A stretch of 64,000 nucleotides of DNA. Source: Tomocerus qinae (lineage: Eukaryota > Arthropoda > Collembola > Entomobryomorpha > Tomoceridae). The position numbers and the translations under genes were made by a program. Below the pieces are notes generated by a model. The model searched no databases and was not told the origin of the DNA. It saw only the letters and a program-made list of their open reading frames with translations. Numbering within the stretch: the first letter of the stretch is position 1; each line of letters begins with the position of its first letter. Location of the stretch: contig CM034546.1 in NCBI GenBank assembly GCA_020055645.1, positions 37,572,001-37,636,000 on the forward strand. The letters run 5' to 3'. Of this stretch, positions 31,591 to 43,026 are shown one piece after another.

Positions 31591-33088
31591 GGAAAAGATT
31601 CCGTTATCGCATATACACGGAAACAATAAAAATTAAAGAATATTTGGATTGCTCATCTTTCTACTTTTTATAATTTTATTTTGCATAAAATATCCTCCGA
31701 TTTTCATGAAATTTTCTACAGCAGGAGATGCAATTACAAAAATGCACGAGGTTATAAGGCGGTAACAATGCAAAGTGAAAAATTCCATGTATGGAGGTCC
31801 GTATCCATTCCAGGATTAAAACTATGTCAACATGACAGTTTCTATGATGATATAATAGAAAAATTGTAAGAACATTTTGGTGGTCGACTACAGTTTCTTT
31901 TAAAAATATGTAATTTGTTTATAGGGAATAATCATGGAAAGAAGTAGATTTATAAATACAGAAGTGCAAAGCGATTTTGACATTTACGGTAATATTTGCC
32001 AGATAAAAGTCACGCAAAGAGTTGAACTATATACTTCATAACGTCTATATAGTTACAACAGACATTATGGATGGAACACAACTTAACTATGAAAATAAAT
32101 TCAGATCCGAACACTCACGAGATAATATATAACACAAAATCAGCGTTTATAAATCAGTGTCCAGCAAATAACAGCATCATTAATCGCCTTCATCAATAGT
32201 CCTTCCTTATAGTTAAGAACAAATTCTATAGACAATGTTTCTGACAGAAGTATATAGACTATAATCAAACATTCATGTCATCGTTATGTGTTTTGGCTCG
32301 GCAGGCAGGGTGTGGTCCTGAGAAATCGAGAGCTTTGCTGACGTCAATCAGTTTCTACTAATACAATGTGAGTCCTATTATACAGAATGACGTAAACGTA
32401 ATTCGGAAGAAAATAAGAGAAAAATTACAGAATATTGTACATACATTAGAGAACAACAATAGTTAAGTTAATTATTATTCAACCGCGGCTCCATTTTTCA
32501 ACCGATTCAATTATTTCAAACTATTGAACTCAGATAATTATGAGGTCAATCAGTTTTAAAAAAATAAGATATACTGCTTTACACAGTGACTATGATGAAA
32601 GAAATAATACTGATTAGAGTATAGTCGAGGCCAGCAGTATAGTATGGTGTACACTAGAATGTAGTAGATATCATACCTATACTAATATTAACCACTAACC
32701 TATGTAGTATGCCTTTATAGACAACAAAGTGCTGACCATCGCTTTCAAGGAAATTTTGGACGGTAAATACTGAGTATTAAATTCTTCCCTATCCGATCGA
32801 ACTTAATCAGCCCATCAGCAGTACTGTAACAATGCAATAACGAGCTAAGCCGCTCCTCATGTCGCCAGAAAAGTTGCTTTACTTTTGTCTGACAAACAAC
32901 TCCAAAATTCTTCTTATATGATAATCTGCTAAGTTCAATCAAACAGAAAAAGTACACAACTTACAGGAACGCATTGCATCGAATTGATTGAAATTATCCA
33001 AACAATACATCTTACATTTGATTGTGCTATCTCCTTCTCAATTTCGCTTTAGCATGTATCGTTCATAAGTATATACTAAAGTTTAAAA
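31591..33088. other. Intergenic, no gene seen
   Basis: AT-rich; short open frames on both strands lack domains. Confidence 0.45.
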
Positions 33089-33545
33089 CAGTGTTGGCCT
33101 ATGGTTTAAACCACACTGGTTATAGGTTATGTTATAACCGGTAATAATCATGGTTATAACCGGTTGACAATAACCTATAGTGGCAAAAACTGGTTAAAAG
33201 TGGCTGAAACTAACAAATGTGACAGAACACATTTCCCCACCATTTTGAAAGGTTCAAAGTTATTTTTATCTTGAAGCTACAAAACACCAGGTCATAACAT
33301 TCTTGCCGACTCCAAACTTGTTTCTACCAAATTTCCGATTTCGTGTTCTTCGCCATCCAACGTCCTGTGTCTAAGGAGTGAAGATTGAAATTTACAGTTT
33401 TGAGAATTTTAATTTCATTTCAGATTTTGATATTGAAATAGAATATTATGGTTTCAGCCACTTTTACCTGGTTATAACCTATTTGAAACCTTTTTCTGCC
33501 AGCCGGCTGGCAGAAATGAAAATTTGGTGGCAAAACCCATCCCTG
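33089..33545. mobile_element. Non-autonomous hAT-type transposon, 457 bp, with GGTTATAACC motifs
   Basis: Left end CAGTGTTGGCCTATGGTTT; the right end read inward is CAGGGATGGGTTTTGCCACC. The 8-bp target duplication GTTTAAAA lies at 33081-33088 and 33546-33553. Repeated GGTTATAACC palindromes occur near the ends. No coding capacity. Confidence 0.87.
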
Positions 33546-33553
33546 GTTTAAAA

Positions 33554-34280
33554 GTATGTTATTCTAAACCATAATAATAGGTGTATACCTATTATAGTAC
33601 ATTCACATTCGCATAAATACTTTTTACTTGCATCACAGTCTGTAAAAACTTTTAATGGTAGTAAAGGGTTCTAATTTGAGGCTTTTGTGTATAATTGCAG
33701 TTATTGCATCAGTGTACAATTATTTATTTAAAATTAAAAGTTGTTAGTAAAAAAGTATTATTTCGAAGAAATATTATAAACAATGCTTCCAAGGAATAAA
33801 ACATAAAAATAAATATGCTACATTGTTAGCAAGCATCGAACTTATTCTACTGTGCTTGTACATGGGCGACAAACGAATAGGCATTTAATTTTCTTTAATG
33901 TAAGTCTGTAAGGTATAAAATTTATTCAATACGAATGTGTGTCATAGTCCTTAGTATACGTAGAAATTCATTTTTCATAGAATAAAAGAAAACTTTCTTT
34001 TCTTGATACTTCCACTAGTTTATCTAGTTAAAACAAGTTTTTTTTATCATACAACCTTTCATTTAGTTGTAGTTTTCTCTATGCAAATTATAAATCTAAA
34101 AATTAATAAATTCTTCGAAAATTTTCCAAAATTTTGATATCTGGTTTTCATTGCATTGTTATTGTAAATTCCTGGACAAAGTTTCATTTATTAGTGAGTT
34201 AGTGAAATTTGTTACGTCAAAGTAGTAGTCGCGTGTTGTTGTTAGCAGGATTTTTTTTATTTTGTATAAGCCATCTAGTA
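33554..34280. other. 5' flank of the intact subfamily-B IR gene
   Basis: AT-rich, no gene. The open frame of the IR continues a little upstream of its ATG (to about 34209) without another start codon. Confidence 0.45.
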
Positions 34281-36242
34281 ATGCATTTATTAATACCTTT
34301 CCACCCAATTTTCCCTTTCCTCATTTATTTATGCCTATTTGTAAGTAACACTGCCAAAGCTCAATCAATAAAACATCTGAACATTTTAATCCAATTAAAT
34401 TTGCATCACATGAGCAACATTAATATTCCTCCTCAAGACATTAACAGTACAAGGAAAGATTTTCTGGAGTATCAAAGACATATTATCACATATGATAAAT
34501 TTATTTCATTTCTCCATACACAATATTACAGGCCAACCACTGCACAAAAGGTGATATCATTTTCTAAGCGTTCGACAATTCATAAGCACTTGGGAAATAA
34601 TCTAAATTGCCACATCACTGTAGTCAGTGTGAATGAAATCAGAAGCATTAATGACCAATTCAAAACTCCTGGGATATCATTTATTTTTGTTATTATACCA
34701 AAGGAAGTACCTACCGAAGTTCTACAGCCATTCAGGTTGAAAACTAGAAGATCAATGTCCTATTTAGTGACACATGAGATGGTTTATAAAATGTGTTATT
34801 TTTGTGCTGATTTTGGAAATTCATTCTGGTTGGCATCCAAGACTCACCTTCAAAGTCATCAACGGTCGATAAATTATCAACAAGCGTCATTTACTGTCAT
34901 TTCTGATGTTCCAATGACAACAAAGAAATTATTAGAAATGGATCCCTTTCCTCTTGCATATACCAAAATTAGTTCTGATTCAACTACTCCTTTGCCAGCT
35001 CCACTAAACTTTTTATTCAGGCAAATTGCGAAATCCTACAATTTATCAGTAAATATATTTACAATATTCAATTCCCCTGGCGAGGTACACTTTTACGTGC
35101 TTCTAACTACTTATCTGAAACTTATAAGACCAATGACAAAATATTACAATGTTTATCCCTCCGGGGTTACTTGGGATTTGGCGTTTGTCTCAAATAGTGG
35201 AAAATATATACACCAAGAACAAGGATTGGGAATTATATTTGAACCTTTGGGAAAATGGACAGCTTTGACAATTTTACCGTCGGTAATAATTATTGTGCTA
35301 GTACTTTGGATATTTTCTGTTTTTCGAATTGGATACAGAAGAGCTAATTTGGGAGAATATTTTGGAGCTACAGTTCGTCCTCTTCTTGACCAGGCACAAG
35401 AACATAAACTGCCATCACATAAAATATCATTTCGAATTGTTTTCACAGCCTGGCTATTTTACTGCCTATTAATCTCTGAATGTTATCGTGGGACATTGAC
35501 AAGTTTTCTTATGGCACAATTACCAACACAGAATCTGAAAACATTTGTGGATGTGGTAGAAAACAATAAATCTGTATTTACAATTCCCAAATTACCGAAC
35601 CCAAATGCAAGTAAAATTGCATCCATTTCTGAAGAAGCCTTAGACGAGGAGATTTCTAATCGAAACAATTCTGTTTTGAATTATATACGAATAAAACTTC
35701 AAAAGCCATCGGCTTGGGTAATTGGAAATGGCAATCCTGTGAGAAAAGGAGACAATGATGAAATTTGGTTTGAAATCTACAAACGAATTGTTTTTAATAA
35801 CGAAGTGTACATGGGGACGAGGTCAATTGTTGATATGGCAGGCTCATTAATAGAAAAATTTTTTTCCAAGGACGCATACGTTTTGTCTTCAGAAACTGTA
35901 AAACGGGATCAACTATTTGTATTGTCAAGGGATCCGTACCCAGAAGTCAGGCAAATGTTTGAACAATTTCAAAGTGCGGGAATAACTTGGAAGATAGCCG
36001 ACGTGTATTTGTATTACCATAAGAGTAGGGCAATATACTCCCTAACGTCTAATAAGAAAAATAAAGACAAAGTTCTGGATATCGTTTCAGCAGCAGTTAT
36101 TGGAAATGGACCCCGTCCAATGGTATTTAAGCACATTAAAATACCGCTAATTTGGTGGTTAATTGGGATTAATTTTTCTTTTCTCGTTTTTATTATTGAA
36201 AAAATTGTACCATTATTGTCACGCAGTATTACAATTTGTTAA
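34281..36242 (+). CDS. Ionotropic receptor (IR, subfamily B), intact single exon
   Basis: A 653-residue IR. The ATG at 34281 (MHLLIPFHPIFPFLIYLCLF, signal peptide) is chosen because the paralogue at 22484 starts at the same place. It has an extracellular ligand region, a first membrane segment at about 326-348 (TILPSVIIIVLVLWIF), and a pore region leading to ECYRGTLTSFL (about 400, the equivalent of SYTANLAAFL). A second lobe (IPKLPNPNASKIASI, SAWVIGNG, TRSIVDMAGSLIEKFF) and a last membrane segment at about 619-643 (IPLIWWLIGINFSFLVFII) follow. It is expected to be a chemosensory cation-channel subunit at the dendritic membrane; the ligand is unknown. AATAAA follows the stop at about 36256. 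About 80% identical by eye to the open 3' half of the pseudogene at 22484, so the duplication is moderately recent. Confidence 0.88.
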   Translation: MHLLIPFHPIFPFLIYLCLFVSNTAKAQSIKHLNILIQLNLHHMSNINIPPQDINSTRKDFLEYQRHIITYDKFISFLHTQYYRPTTAQKVISFSKRSTIHKHLGNNLNCHITVVSVNEIRSINDQFKTPGISFIFVIIPKEVPTEVLQPFRLKTRRSMSYLVTHEMVYKMCYFCADFGNSFWLASKTHLQSHQRSINYQQASFTVISDVPMTTKKLLEMDPFPLAYTKISSDSTTPLPAPLNFLFRQIAKSYNLSVNIFTIFNSPGEVHFYVLLTTYLKLIRPMTKYYNVYPSGVTWDLAFVSNSGKYIHQEQGLGIIFEPLGKWTALTILPSVIIIVLVLWIFSVFRIGYRRANLGEYFGATVRPLLDQAQEHKLPSHKISFRIVFTAWLFYCLLISECYRGTLTSFLMAQLPTQNLKTFVDVVENNKSVFTIPKLPNPNASKIASISEEALDEEISNRNNSVLNYIRIKLQKPSAWVIGNGNPVRKGDNDEIWFEIYKRIVFNNEVYMGTRSIVDMAGSLIEKFFSKDAYVLSSETVKRDQLFVLSRDPYPEVRQMFEQFQSAGITWKIADVYLYYHKSRAIYSLTSNKKNKDKVLDIVSAAVIGNGPRPMVFKHIKIPLIWWLIGINFSFLVFIIEKIVPLLSRSITIC

Positions 36243-36289
36243 CGTATTGAATATTCAATAAAGCTATACAGTTCCAAATAAATAAATTG

Positions 36290-36920
36290 CAAAGTGGATA
36301 TCCGTCAAATTGACAAAAGTCCATTTGGCAAACGACCTATGAACAGATTGGCAAAAGGCCAGTGGATAATTTGGCAAACCGCTGTGGATAAATTTGCAAA
36401 AGGAATTTTTTTGCAAAATTTTTTTATTAGGTGAGCAATACAATTGCATGTCATGTAAAACCGAAAGGGCAATGAACAAAATAAGTAATTCAAATCATTT
36501 CAAATTTATGGCAATAATTTTGATGAATTCAGAAAATGGCAATCGTTTCTTTTGGTAGTTTTTCTGCTATGCCAATATTTCCGGCTACAGTTTTTGTGGG
36601 TTATTATGCTTATTGTTTGGGAAACATACTTATGTGAAGACTCGGCCATTCTCTGAAGGTAACTGACAGCTGAACTCAAGTTTATTGAGTGATCCCAACT
36701 CACGATAAGACATCTAGGCGTTTACATTTGACTATTAGGGTTTCCATAGATTACTAAATAGATACATTACTACACTATACTACTGGAATACATAATCCAC
36801 GACATTAAGACTAAGAATTGTTTTGTTTCTAACTTTTGTCAAATTAACCGTACATACTTTTTGCCAAACTCTCCGAACGGTCACAAACAAAATTTGCCAA
36901 TCCAAAATTTATCCACAGGG
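36290..36920. mobile_element. Probable TIR element with TTGGCAAA repeats
   Basis: GTGGATA near the left end and TATCCAC near the right. Repeated TTTGGCAAAC/ATTTGGCAAA at the left are answered by TTTTTGCCAAACT/AATTTGCCAATCC at the right. No target duplication found, so the ends are approximate. It begins directly after the IR gene's polyadenylation region. Confidence 0.55.
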
Positions 36921-38612
36921 ATCATATTTGCTTACTCCTACCTTACTCCTACCTTTTTTATAAAAAAGGCAAAAAAATATATCCTTTTTGTTCCATGAGT
37001 GTCATAAATTGTTACGGGTATTACTCTGTCTGTCTAAACCGTGCAATGCCAACAGCAGAGCACAGAGTGAGAAGGACCACCAGTTTCAAATGATAACTCA
37101 ATGTGGTGGAACTCTCAGAAGGGAAAAACACCATGCCGAACGAAGAAGCAATTCAGTGAACATTCGGCCAGCAACCAGCAAGCAACTCGTGAGTCTCTAC
37201 TACTCCATCGGTCGGACTGACCTCACTCAATTCGAAATACTTCGGTCAATTAGTTTATTTCTGTTCCCGACATTCATCTCTTACAAATACTGTTGTAACT
37301 AAAATACCATGAATTAAAACTACATTCACAAACATACATTGGATTTTGCATACAATTTGGATCGTACTATCGGCACTGGCTTTATAGGGAATGGTAAGGC
37401 GAGGAACCACTCTCCGAATTAATTAATATAATAGCAAAACATAGTTTCATTTATGAAACTAAACATTAACATAATATTGGCATTTATTCATACTATTCTC
37501 ACATAATATACGTATGTTACATATTACTACTGTGATAAAATACAGTAATATTAATTTATTAACACTATTACCATAGTAATGATTAGTATTTAGTGCGTTA
37601 GACTAGAATCTAATGAAGCATAAAGGTATAAACCCCATTATTCCCTACAGTACTCTACGTCAAATTTCGTTAAGAACTTATTATATTTGTGAAAATACAA
37701 AAAAATTTATTTTACCATTTTATTAATTTGGATCGCTAATCCGATTATTTTCATTTATTTAATTTTCAGAAATTAGTAAATGCATATTGCAGTTTTAATT
37801 TCATTCCCTAATGGATTGATAATAGTTGTATTAAGCAATTCTAAGTATTTTCATTAATTCATTGACCTGTTACAGTGTTGTAATGATTGATAAGCGATTT
37901 GTTTTATTATTTATTATTTACAGGGAAAATTCTCTGACGAAATGCATGGTGGAATTGGTTTTATGTTAAAAAATGCATACGAAAGACGAAGTTAATGCTT
38001 TCATTTGCATGGATCATTTATTTACGACGTAAATAAAATGTTTGTGATCATTTATTGAATCAGAATAAAGGACCAAATCTGATTTCCGCGGTGACCCCGG
38101 CCCCACAGCCATAAACTTTGAATATAAATTAGATCAGGGGGACTCGGCCCCAGATATTTCAATAGTGACGTCATATTTTCAAAATTCTGGGCTATAGCAA
38201 CAGGGTTATTGTACTGATATTCGCGTATCGTACTAGTACTGTGCCAAAAGTGTTTAGATTAACCTTTACTTGAAAATCTCTATGGATATTATTTCAGGTT
38301 ATATAACCAACCCATTATTCAGAGCCTGTGTGTTGAACATTGTAGGATTGATTGGAATTCTCCGTATTACAAAAATTACACTCTGGTGCCTATATTTTCA
38401 TAAACTATGATACACTTACACTATGATACAGTCTCCATATTATTACATCTACAGTTTTGATACAGCAATAAACTGTGTGGGAGGGAGAGCCAAATCGCAC
38501 TAGATTCATAATATGTATGCAACAATATGCATGATTATGCTTAAAAACTAACATTCGAAATTGAGTCACTTATGCTGGGGCCTATACTAAACTAATTAAA
38601 TCACAGAGTTAT
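36921..38612. other. Intergenic, no gene seen
   Basis: No supported gene. Around 37610-37690 there is a repeat shared with 63715-63810. A short GC-rich inverted pair lies around 38085-38150. Confidence 0.45.
37610..37690. repeat. Dispersed repeat shared with 63715-63810
   Basis: CTAATGAAG, then TAGTACTCTAC-type sequence, TCAAATT and TAAGAACTTATTAT occur in the same order in both places. Too short to classify. Confidence 0.5.
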
Positions 38613-38872
38613 ATGAAAATAAATGAAATTGAAATGAGAATATATGCAATTGAAATGAGAATATATGCAATTGAAATGAAAATATATGCAATTGAAATGA
38701 AAATATATGCAATTGAAATGAGAATATATGCAATTGAAATGAAAATATATGCAATTGAAATGAGAATATATGCAATTGAAATGAGAATATATGCAATTTA
38801 AATGAGAATATATGCAATTGAAATGAGAATATATGCAATTGATATGAGAATATATGCAATTGAAATGAGAAT
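38613..38872. repeat. Minisatellite, 21-bp unit, about 12 copies
   Basis: Unit GAAATGAGAATATATGCAATT with rare A/G and T/A changes. As 21 is a multiple of 3, every frame without a stop stays open, giving artefactual repeat proteins on both strands (EMRIYAI one way, HIFSFQL the other). No start context or flanking exon supports a gene. Confidence 0.95.
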
Positions 38873-39240
38873 ATTCAAAAAACCTTAACAATTCTTAACA
38901 TCTTAATACTTATTATCAATTTATTATATTTCAAAAACGAATAGTCAATCAATTTTAATGCTACCTTTGCATTTAGCCATTATGTAACGAACGCCCGAAG
39001 TTTGTTACATATTGTTTCCAGGGCAGGCGAGGTAGTTCTGCAGTTTAAACATACAGTTATAACTACCCAGCGTGGACGCATGCAATAGGAGTTTCTGCCC
39101 CACCCCCCCACCCTTTATTTTCCCATTTTCCCAAGTCCCCTATTCGTCGCCCCGATACCCTCACGCCGCACTTCTGCAAACAAAAATCAATAATTAAAAC
39201 AACAATTAAAACAGATACTAAATCAATAATAAGAAGCATT

Positions 39241-41740
39241 CTAAGGTCTATCATACCAATCGTCCTGAGATCCATCGTTGACATTTACGTCGTCATTACC
39301 ACTTTCTTCTTCGATCTGTTGTTGAAGAATTTCTGCGGCATCCAGTATTGAATCTGATAAGGAATGTTTACTACTAATTATATCCTTGTCTTGATGTCTG
39401 GCATATCCTAAAAACCACAATATGGATGCCACATGGCCACAACAACCAATAGTTCTTGTCCCAATGCGGCATTTGCAGTACCATGCTGTAATGGATTGAG
39501 ATCTCTGTTTTTCGTTGTCGAACTCAATCCAAACCTGATACACTTTTGCCGAAACGTGCCTTGAATCTATTTTGCCTCGAATTAACCCCGGCATGTCTCT
39601 GTGGACATATATTGGAAAGGAGTCATCTTTTTTCAAGTGTCGTCTGCAATACAATGGTGCTTGATCTCTTTGATAACTTCCTAAAGTAATATCTTCCAGG
39701 TCCTCCTCACTGAGTTTAGGAAAGTTGGGTAAAGATGTTTAAGATCCCAACTCCCAACATACCTGCTTTTTCTCTAGACACCATACATTTTCGATATTGG
39801 ATTGCAATTCATTCTCACTATTTAGAAGCTCAAGTGCTCTATCTGCCATTTTCAGGTGCTTTTCGCTGTCCAAGTCATAGGTTTTATAAAATGCATTTAT
39901 GAACGAACAGATGATTCTGGTAAAGGACGGCAATTTAGAAATTGTATTTGCAGGAGTTACTTCTTTCAAGATCTTCCAATTTTTAAGATGGCCGTTCCGT
40001 GCTTCAACAACGTATCGAACCATAGTTATTATACGTGCACTGTTTGATTTTTCTGTTGGTAACTGTTTCTGCTTTTTATCAAGAAAAGCCGGAGAGTAAG
40101 CTCTGAATCCTTTAGCCTCCAAATCAGGAACTATATCCCTGAAGCCGCGATCAAGGATAAATACGTCATTTGGTTTAAAAAGCCGTTAAAACCATCTTCA
40201 GAATTGTCTTTAATCATTGATCTTAAAATATTTGCATCATTATTTGACCCATCAGAAAAGTAAGGCCCTGCACAATGGACAAAGTATCCATTTGTGTGAG
40301 TAATACACATTGGTTTTACTAAATTCTTCAACTTGTGACCTGAGTAGGTTTTCTTTTGGTCGTAATGATCAGAAGGTTTCTGTATGTCCAAATAAGTTCC
40401 ATCACAGATGACACATAGTGAATTGGGTTCGACATGAAACAATTTGTCAGCAAATTTTGACTTATGTTTTGCAACAGCAACATCTCGTGGCATATGCTTA
40501 TAACCAAGATATTCTGGAACAAAATATTTATCAAGGATGTTTCTAACACTTTCAATTGTATCACTGACCCGACTTTGGTTACTAAACCCGAACAATATGG
40601 CTAAAACCGCTTGGTTCATATTCGTTCTCATCTTCATCAAGAATAATGCCAAGGCGTTCCTTTTGGTTCGATTGCAACTGTTGTTTAGGTGCGAACTGAC
40701 AAAACTGAACAAATAGTCAAAATTTTCAGGAGTTAGCCCTATCAAATTTTTGTAATCAGATATCGTGTATGAAGAGCCTGTGTCAAAGTTAACGCACACT
40801 TTATTCTGTTTCTGAGCTGATAATGTTTGAAGCAATGACGATACTTCAATAGGCGTCATTTGAAAATAATCTTTTGTCGGTTCGATTAGCTGTAAAGCTT
40901 CTTGAGTAAACATTCCATTTTTAATATGATGAGAACAACATCTGTTGTTAAAAGGAATAAATACTCCCTTTCTGTAGAAACAATCTAAAATGGCATCTTT
41001 TGGTATACTTTTTCTCCCATTCCTATTCTTGCAAATGAAACAGCGTTTCATAGTACCAGAACAGGTAGGAAAATCTATTTTTACGAGAGGCTTAGGAACA
41101 TCAAAGCATGTCGAATCCGTGATTGAAATTGCTGATTCGTTAAGAGAACTTCCAGATACATTAGATGCACTATAAATTGACATTTGCGATTCATTTGCCC
41201 ATAATGATGAACTGCATGCAACATCACTGTTTGTGGAATACACTGTTGTGGCTTGGGAGTCTACTTTCTCTAAGTTACCCTTTGGATAAAATGTGAGTGG
41301 AAGTTCTTCAAATACTACATTTGGTTCCCATGCTGAACTGTATGCACCATCACTGTCTGTGGAATACACTGTTGTGGCTTGGGAGTCCACTTTCTCTAAG
41401 TTACCCTTCGGATAAAATGTGATTGGAAGTTCTTCACATACTCCATTTGGTTCCGATGCTGAACTGTAGGCATCGTCACACTCCATTGAATACACGGTTG
41501 AAGCCTGTGAGTCTAAGTTTGTTAGATGACTGTAATTGAATGGACGTAGGCTTAAGGACGATGGACGCTCGTTGTGATACACTTTCGAATGACAATCAGA
41601 ACATAATACATCATCTTTGTGGTATCTTTGATCCTGTCCCTCTAGCATAGAAATCTTCCCATTTTAATTTGAGGTATTCACTACGCACATAATGCTTTCT
41701 TTTATTGGATTCGACTCTTACATGACAAATTACACAGTTT
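39241..41740 (-). pseudogene. Decayed DDE transposase gene (PIF/Harbinger-like) with SWIM finger
   Basis: Read from 41740 down: a cysteine finger start (CVICH) that changes frame near 41645 into VLCSDCHSKVYH; three tandem repeats of about 42 residues containing VDSQATTVYST; a second cysteine cluster (CFICKNRNGRK..CCSHHIKNG); then a DDE_4-type catalytic core with ICDGTYLDIQKPSDHY, SGHKLKNLVKP, GPYFSDGSNNDANIL, LDRGFRD and VEARNGHLKNW; and a C-terminal SWIM finger CKCRIGTRTIGCCGHVASIL. There is a one-base break in the A5 tract (+) at about 40178 and an in-frame TAA at 39739-39741. It would cut and paste DNA in the nucleus. Terminal repeats were not recognised. Harbinger/IS4-like superfamily is by motif reading only. 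Confidence 0.75.
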
Positions 41741-41749
41741 GTGTGAGGC

Positions 41750-42458
41750 ATTGTTACGGCTGGGTTCTATAAAAAGTCTTTGGATTTACTACAGCACTAA
41801 CCTAAAATATCACTATATGTCCGCTCTACTTCTACAAACTAAGTCCTCTTTGGAATTGCTAGCAACTATTTCTTCTTTAAAATCAGTCCAACAAATTATC
41901 CAGAGGTTTGAGACTAGTTACTTGCAATATGATCTGCCTTCTCACTCTGTCACAAAAATAAATGACATTGAAAGGTTAATTTGATACAGTATAGATTGTT
42001 GGGATGAAAATAAATAATAATGTAATACCAGTTTAAAAGGTGTTCATAAAACCGCTACGTTTTTACAAGATTTATGTTTCCGAAATCAAGGTGGTCCATT
42101 TATGATAGGTTTATCAAACTGAATAAGATTAAAAAAATATTAGTTGAAATTATTATTGTTCCATATGATTTTGTCATTTTAAATTAGTAAATATCTTTCT
42201 ATTCCTAATTTCATTACGTTAGAAAATAATATAAATAATTATTGTTTTTTAAATATTCATTTAAATAGCCGTAGTCTTATCATTTTATCAAAATAAATAT
42301 CCGTATTCTTATCATTTTTTCAAAATAAATATCCGTATTCTTATTATTTTATCAAAATCAATATCCGTATTCTTATTATTTTATCAAAAAAATATCCGCT
42401 TCCTAATTTATCTATTTAAAAATCCCATAAAAAGGATGTTCTACCTAAATTCAAAAAA
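41750..42458. other. Intergenic, no gene seen
   Basis: AT-rich, with a small tandem repeat at 42268-42400 (unit about 32 bp, CCGTATTCTTATCATTTTAT then CAAAATAAATAT, four copies). Confidence 0.6.
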
Positions 42459-42960
42459 AAGAAAAAAACAGGCCTAAAGGCTGAATTTGGTGATTGAACG
42501 GTCCATCGGACCGTTCCTCCATGCACTAGCCTTTAAACCTTTCGAAGAATTTTCCCGAGACAGTATTCCTGAGTGACACCATGCTAATATGGTGCACAGT
42601 GGAGTACGGTTGATTCTACAGGCCGGGATAGTCCCAAGCCTACCGCACCCCACGGGGGAATACTGCGTGCTCGCGAGCTAAAGGGACGGGGCGACCAATA
42701 CCATAGTCATATATGGTACAACGCTACCCTGAGAGGATGGGAACACACGAGCAGGGACCATCCGGACTTGTTTAGGACCGGCTCTGCCGTGTCTTCAGTC
42801 CAAGCCGCTCGGCATCTTGACTTGTGGTGAAACTGGCAGCCCCCGATTTCACCAGAAGTCAATCTACCTAGATAGCCATCGTGTGCCCCATCCCCCTCCC
42901 TGACCCTACCTTTCAGCCCTTCTCTCCTAGATTGGGCAAAAATTTCTAAATTCATTTCCA
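42459..42960. other. GC-rich island of unknown origin, possibly a retroelement 3' part
   Basis: About 500 bp clearly richer in G and C than all its surroundings, with internal hairpins (CGGTCCATCGGACCG; ACCATGCTAATATGGT; CCGCACCCCACGGGGG). No open frame with a domain. Its end abuts a 66-bp perfect palindrome. The look is that of the 3' untranslated part of a non-LTR retrotransposon or a SINE, but I cannot name the family. Confidence 0.45.
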
Positions 42961-43026
42961 TAATTTTCTCTCTGTTGACATTTCAATAATTTAAAAAATT
43001 ATTGAAATGTCAACAGAGAGAAAATT
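42961..43026. repeat. Perfect 66-bp palindrome
   Basis: Two 32-base arms, TAATTTTCTCTCTGTTGACA.. and its exact inverse, separated by AA. It would extrude as a cruciform in DNA or form a stable hairpin in RNA. Confidence 0.95.

Noticed and set aside
36988..37302. 104-codon plus-strand frame
   Set aside because: No recognisable domain; not conserved within the window.
38596..38891. Apparent repeat proteins (HIFSFQL, NCIYSHF, EMRIYAI)
   Set aside because: Translations of a 21-bp minisatellite.
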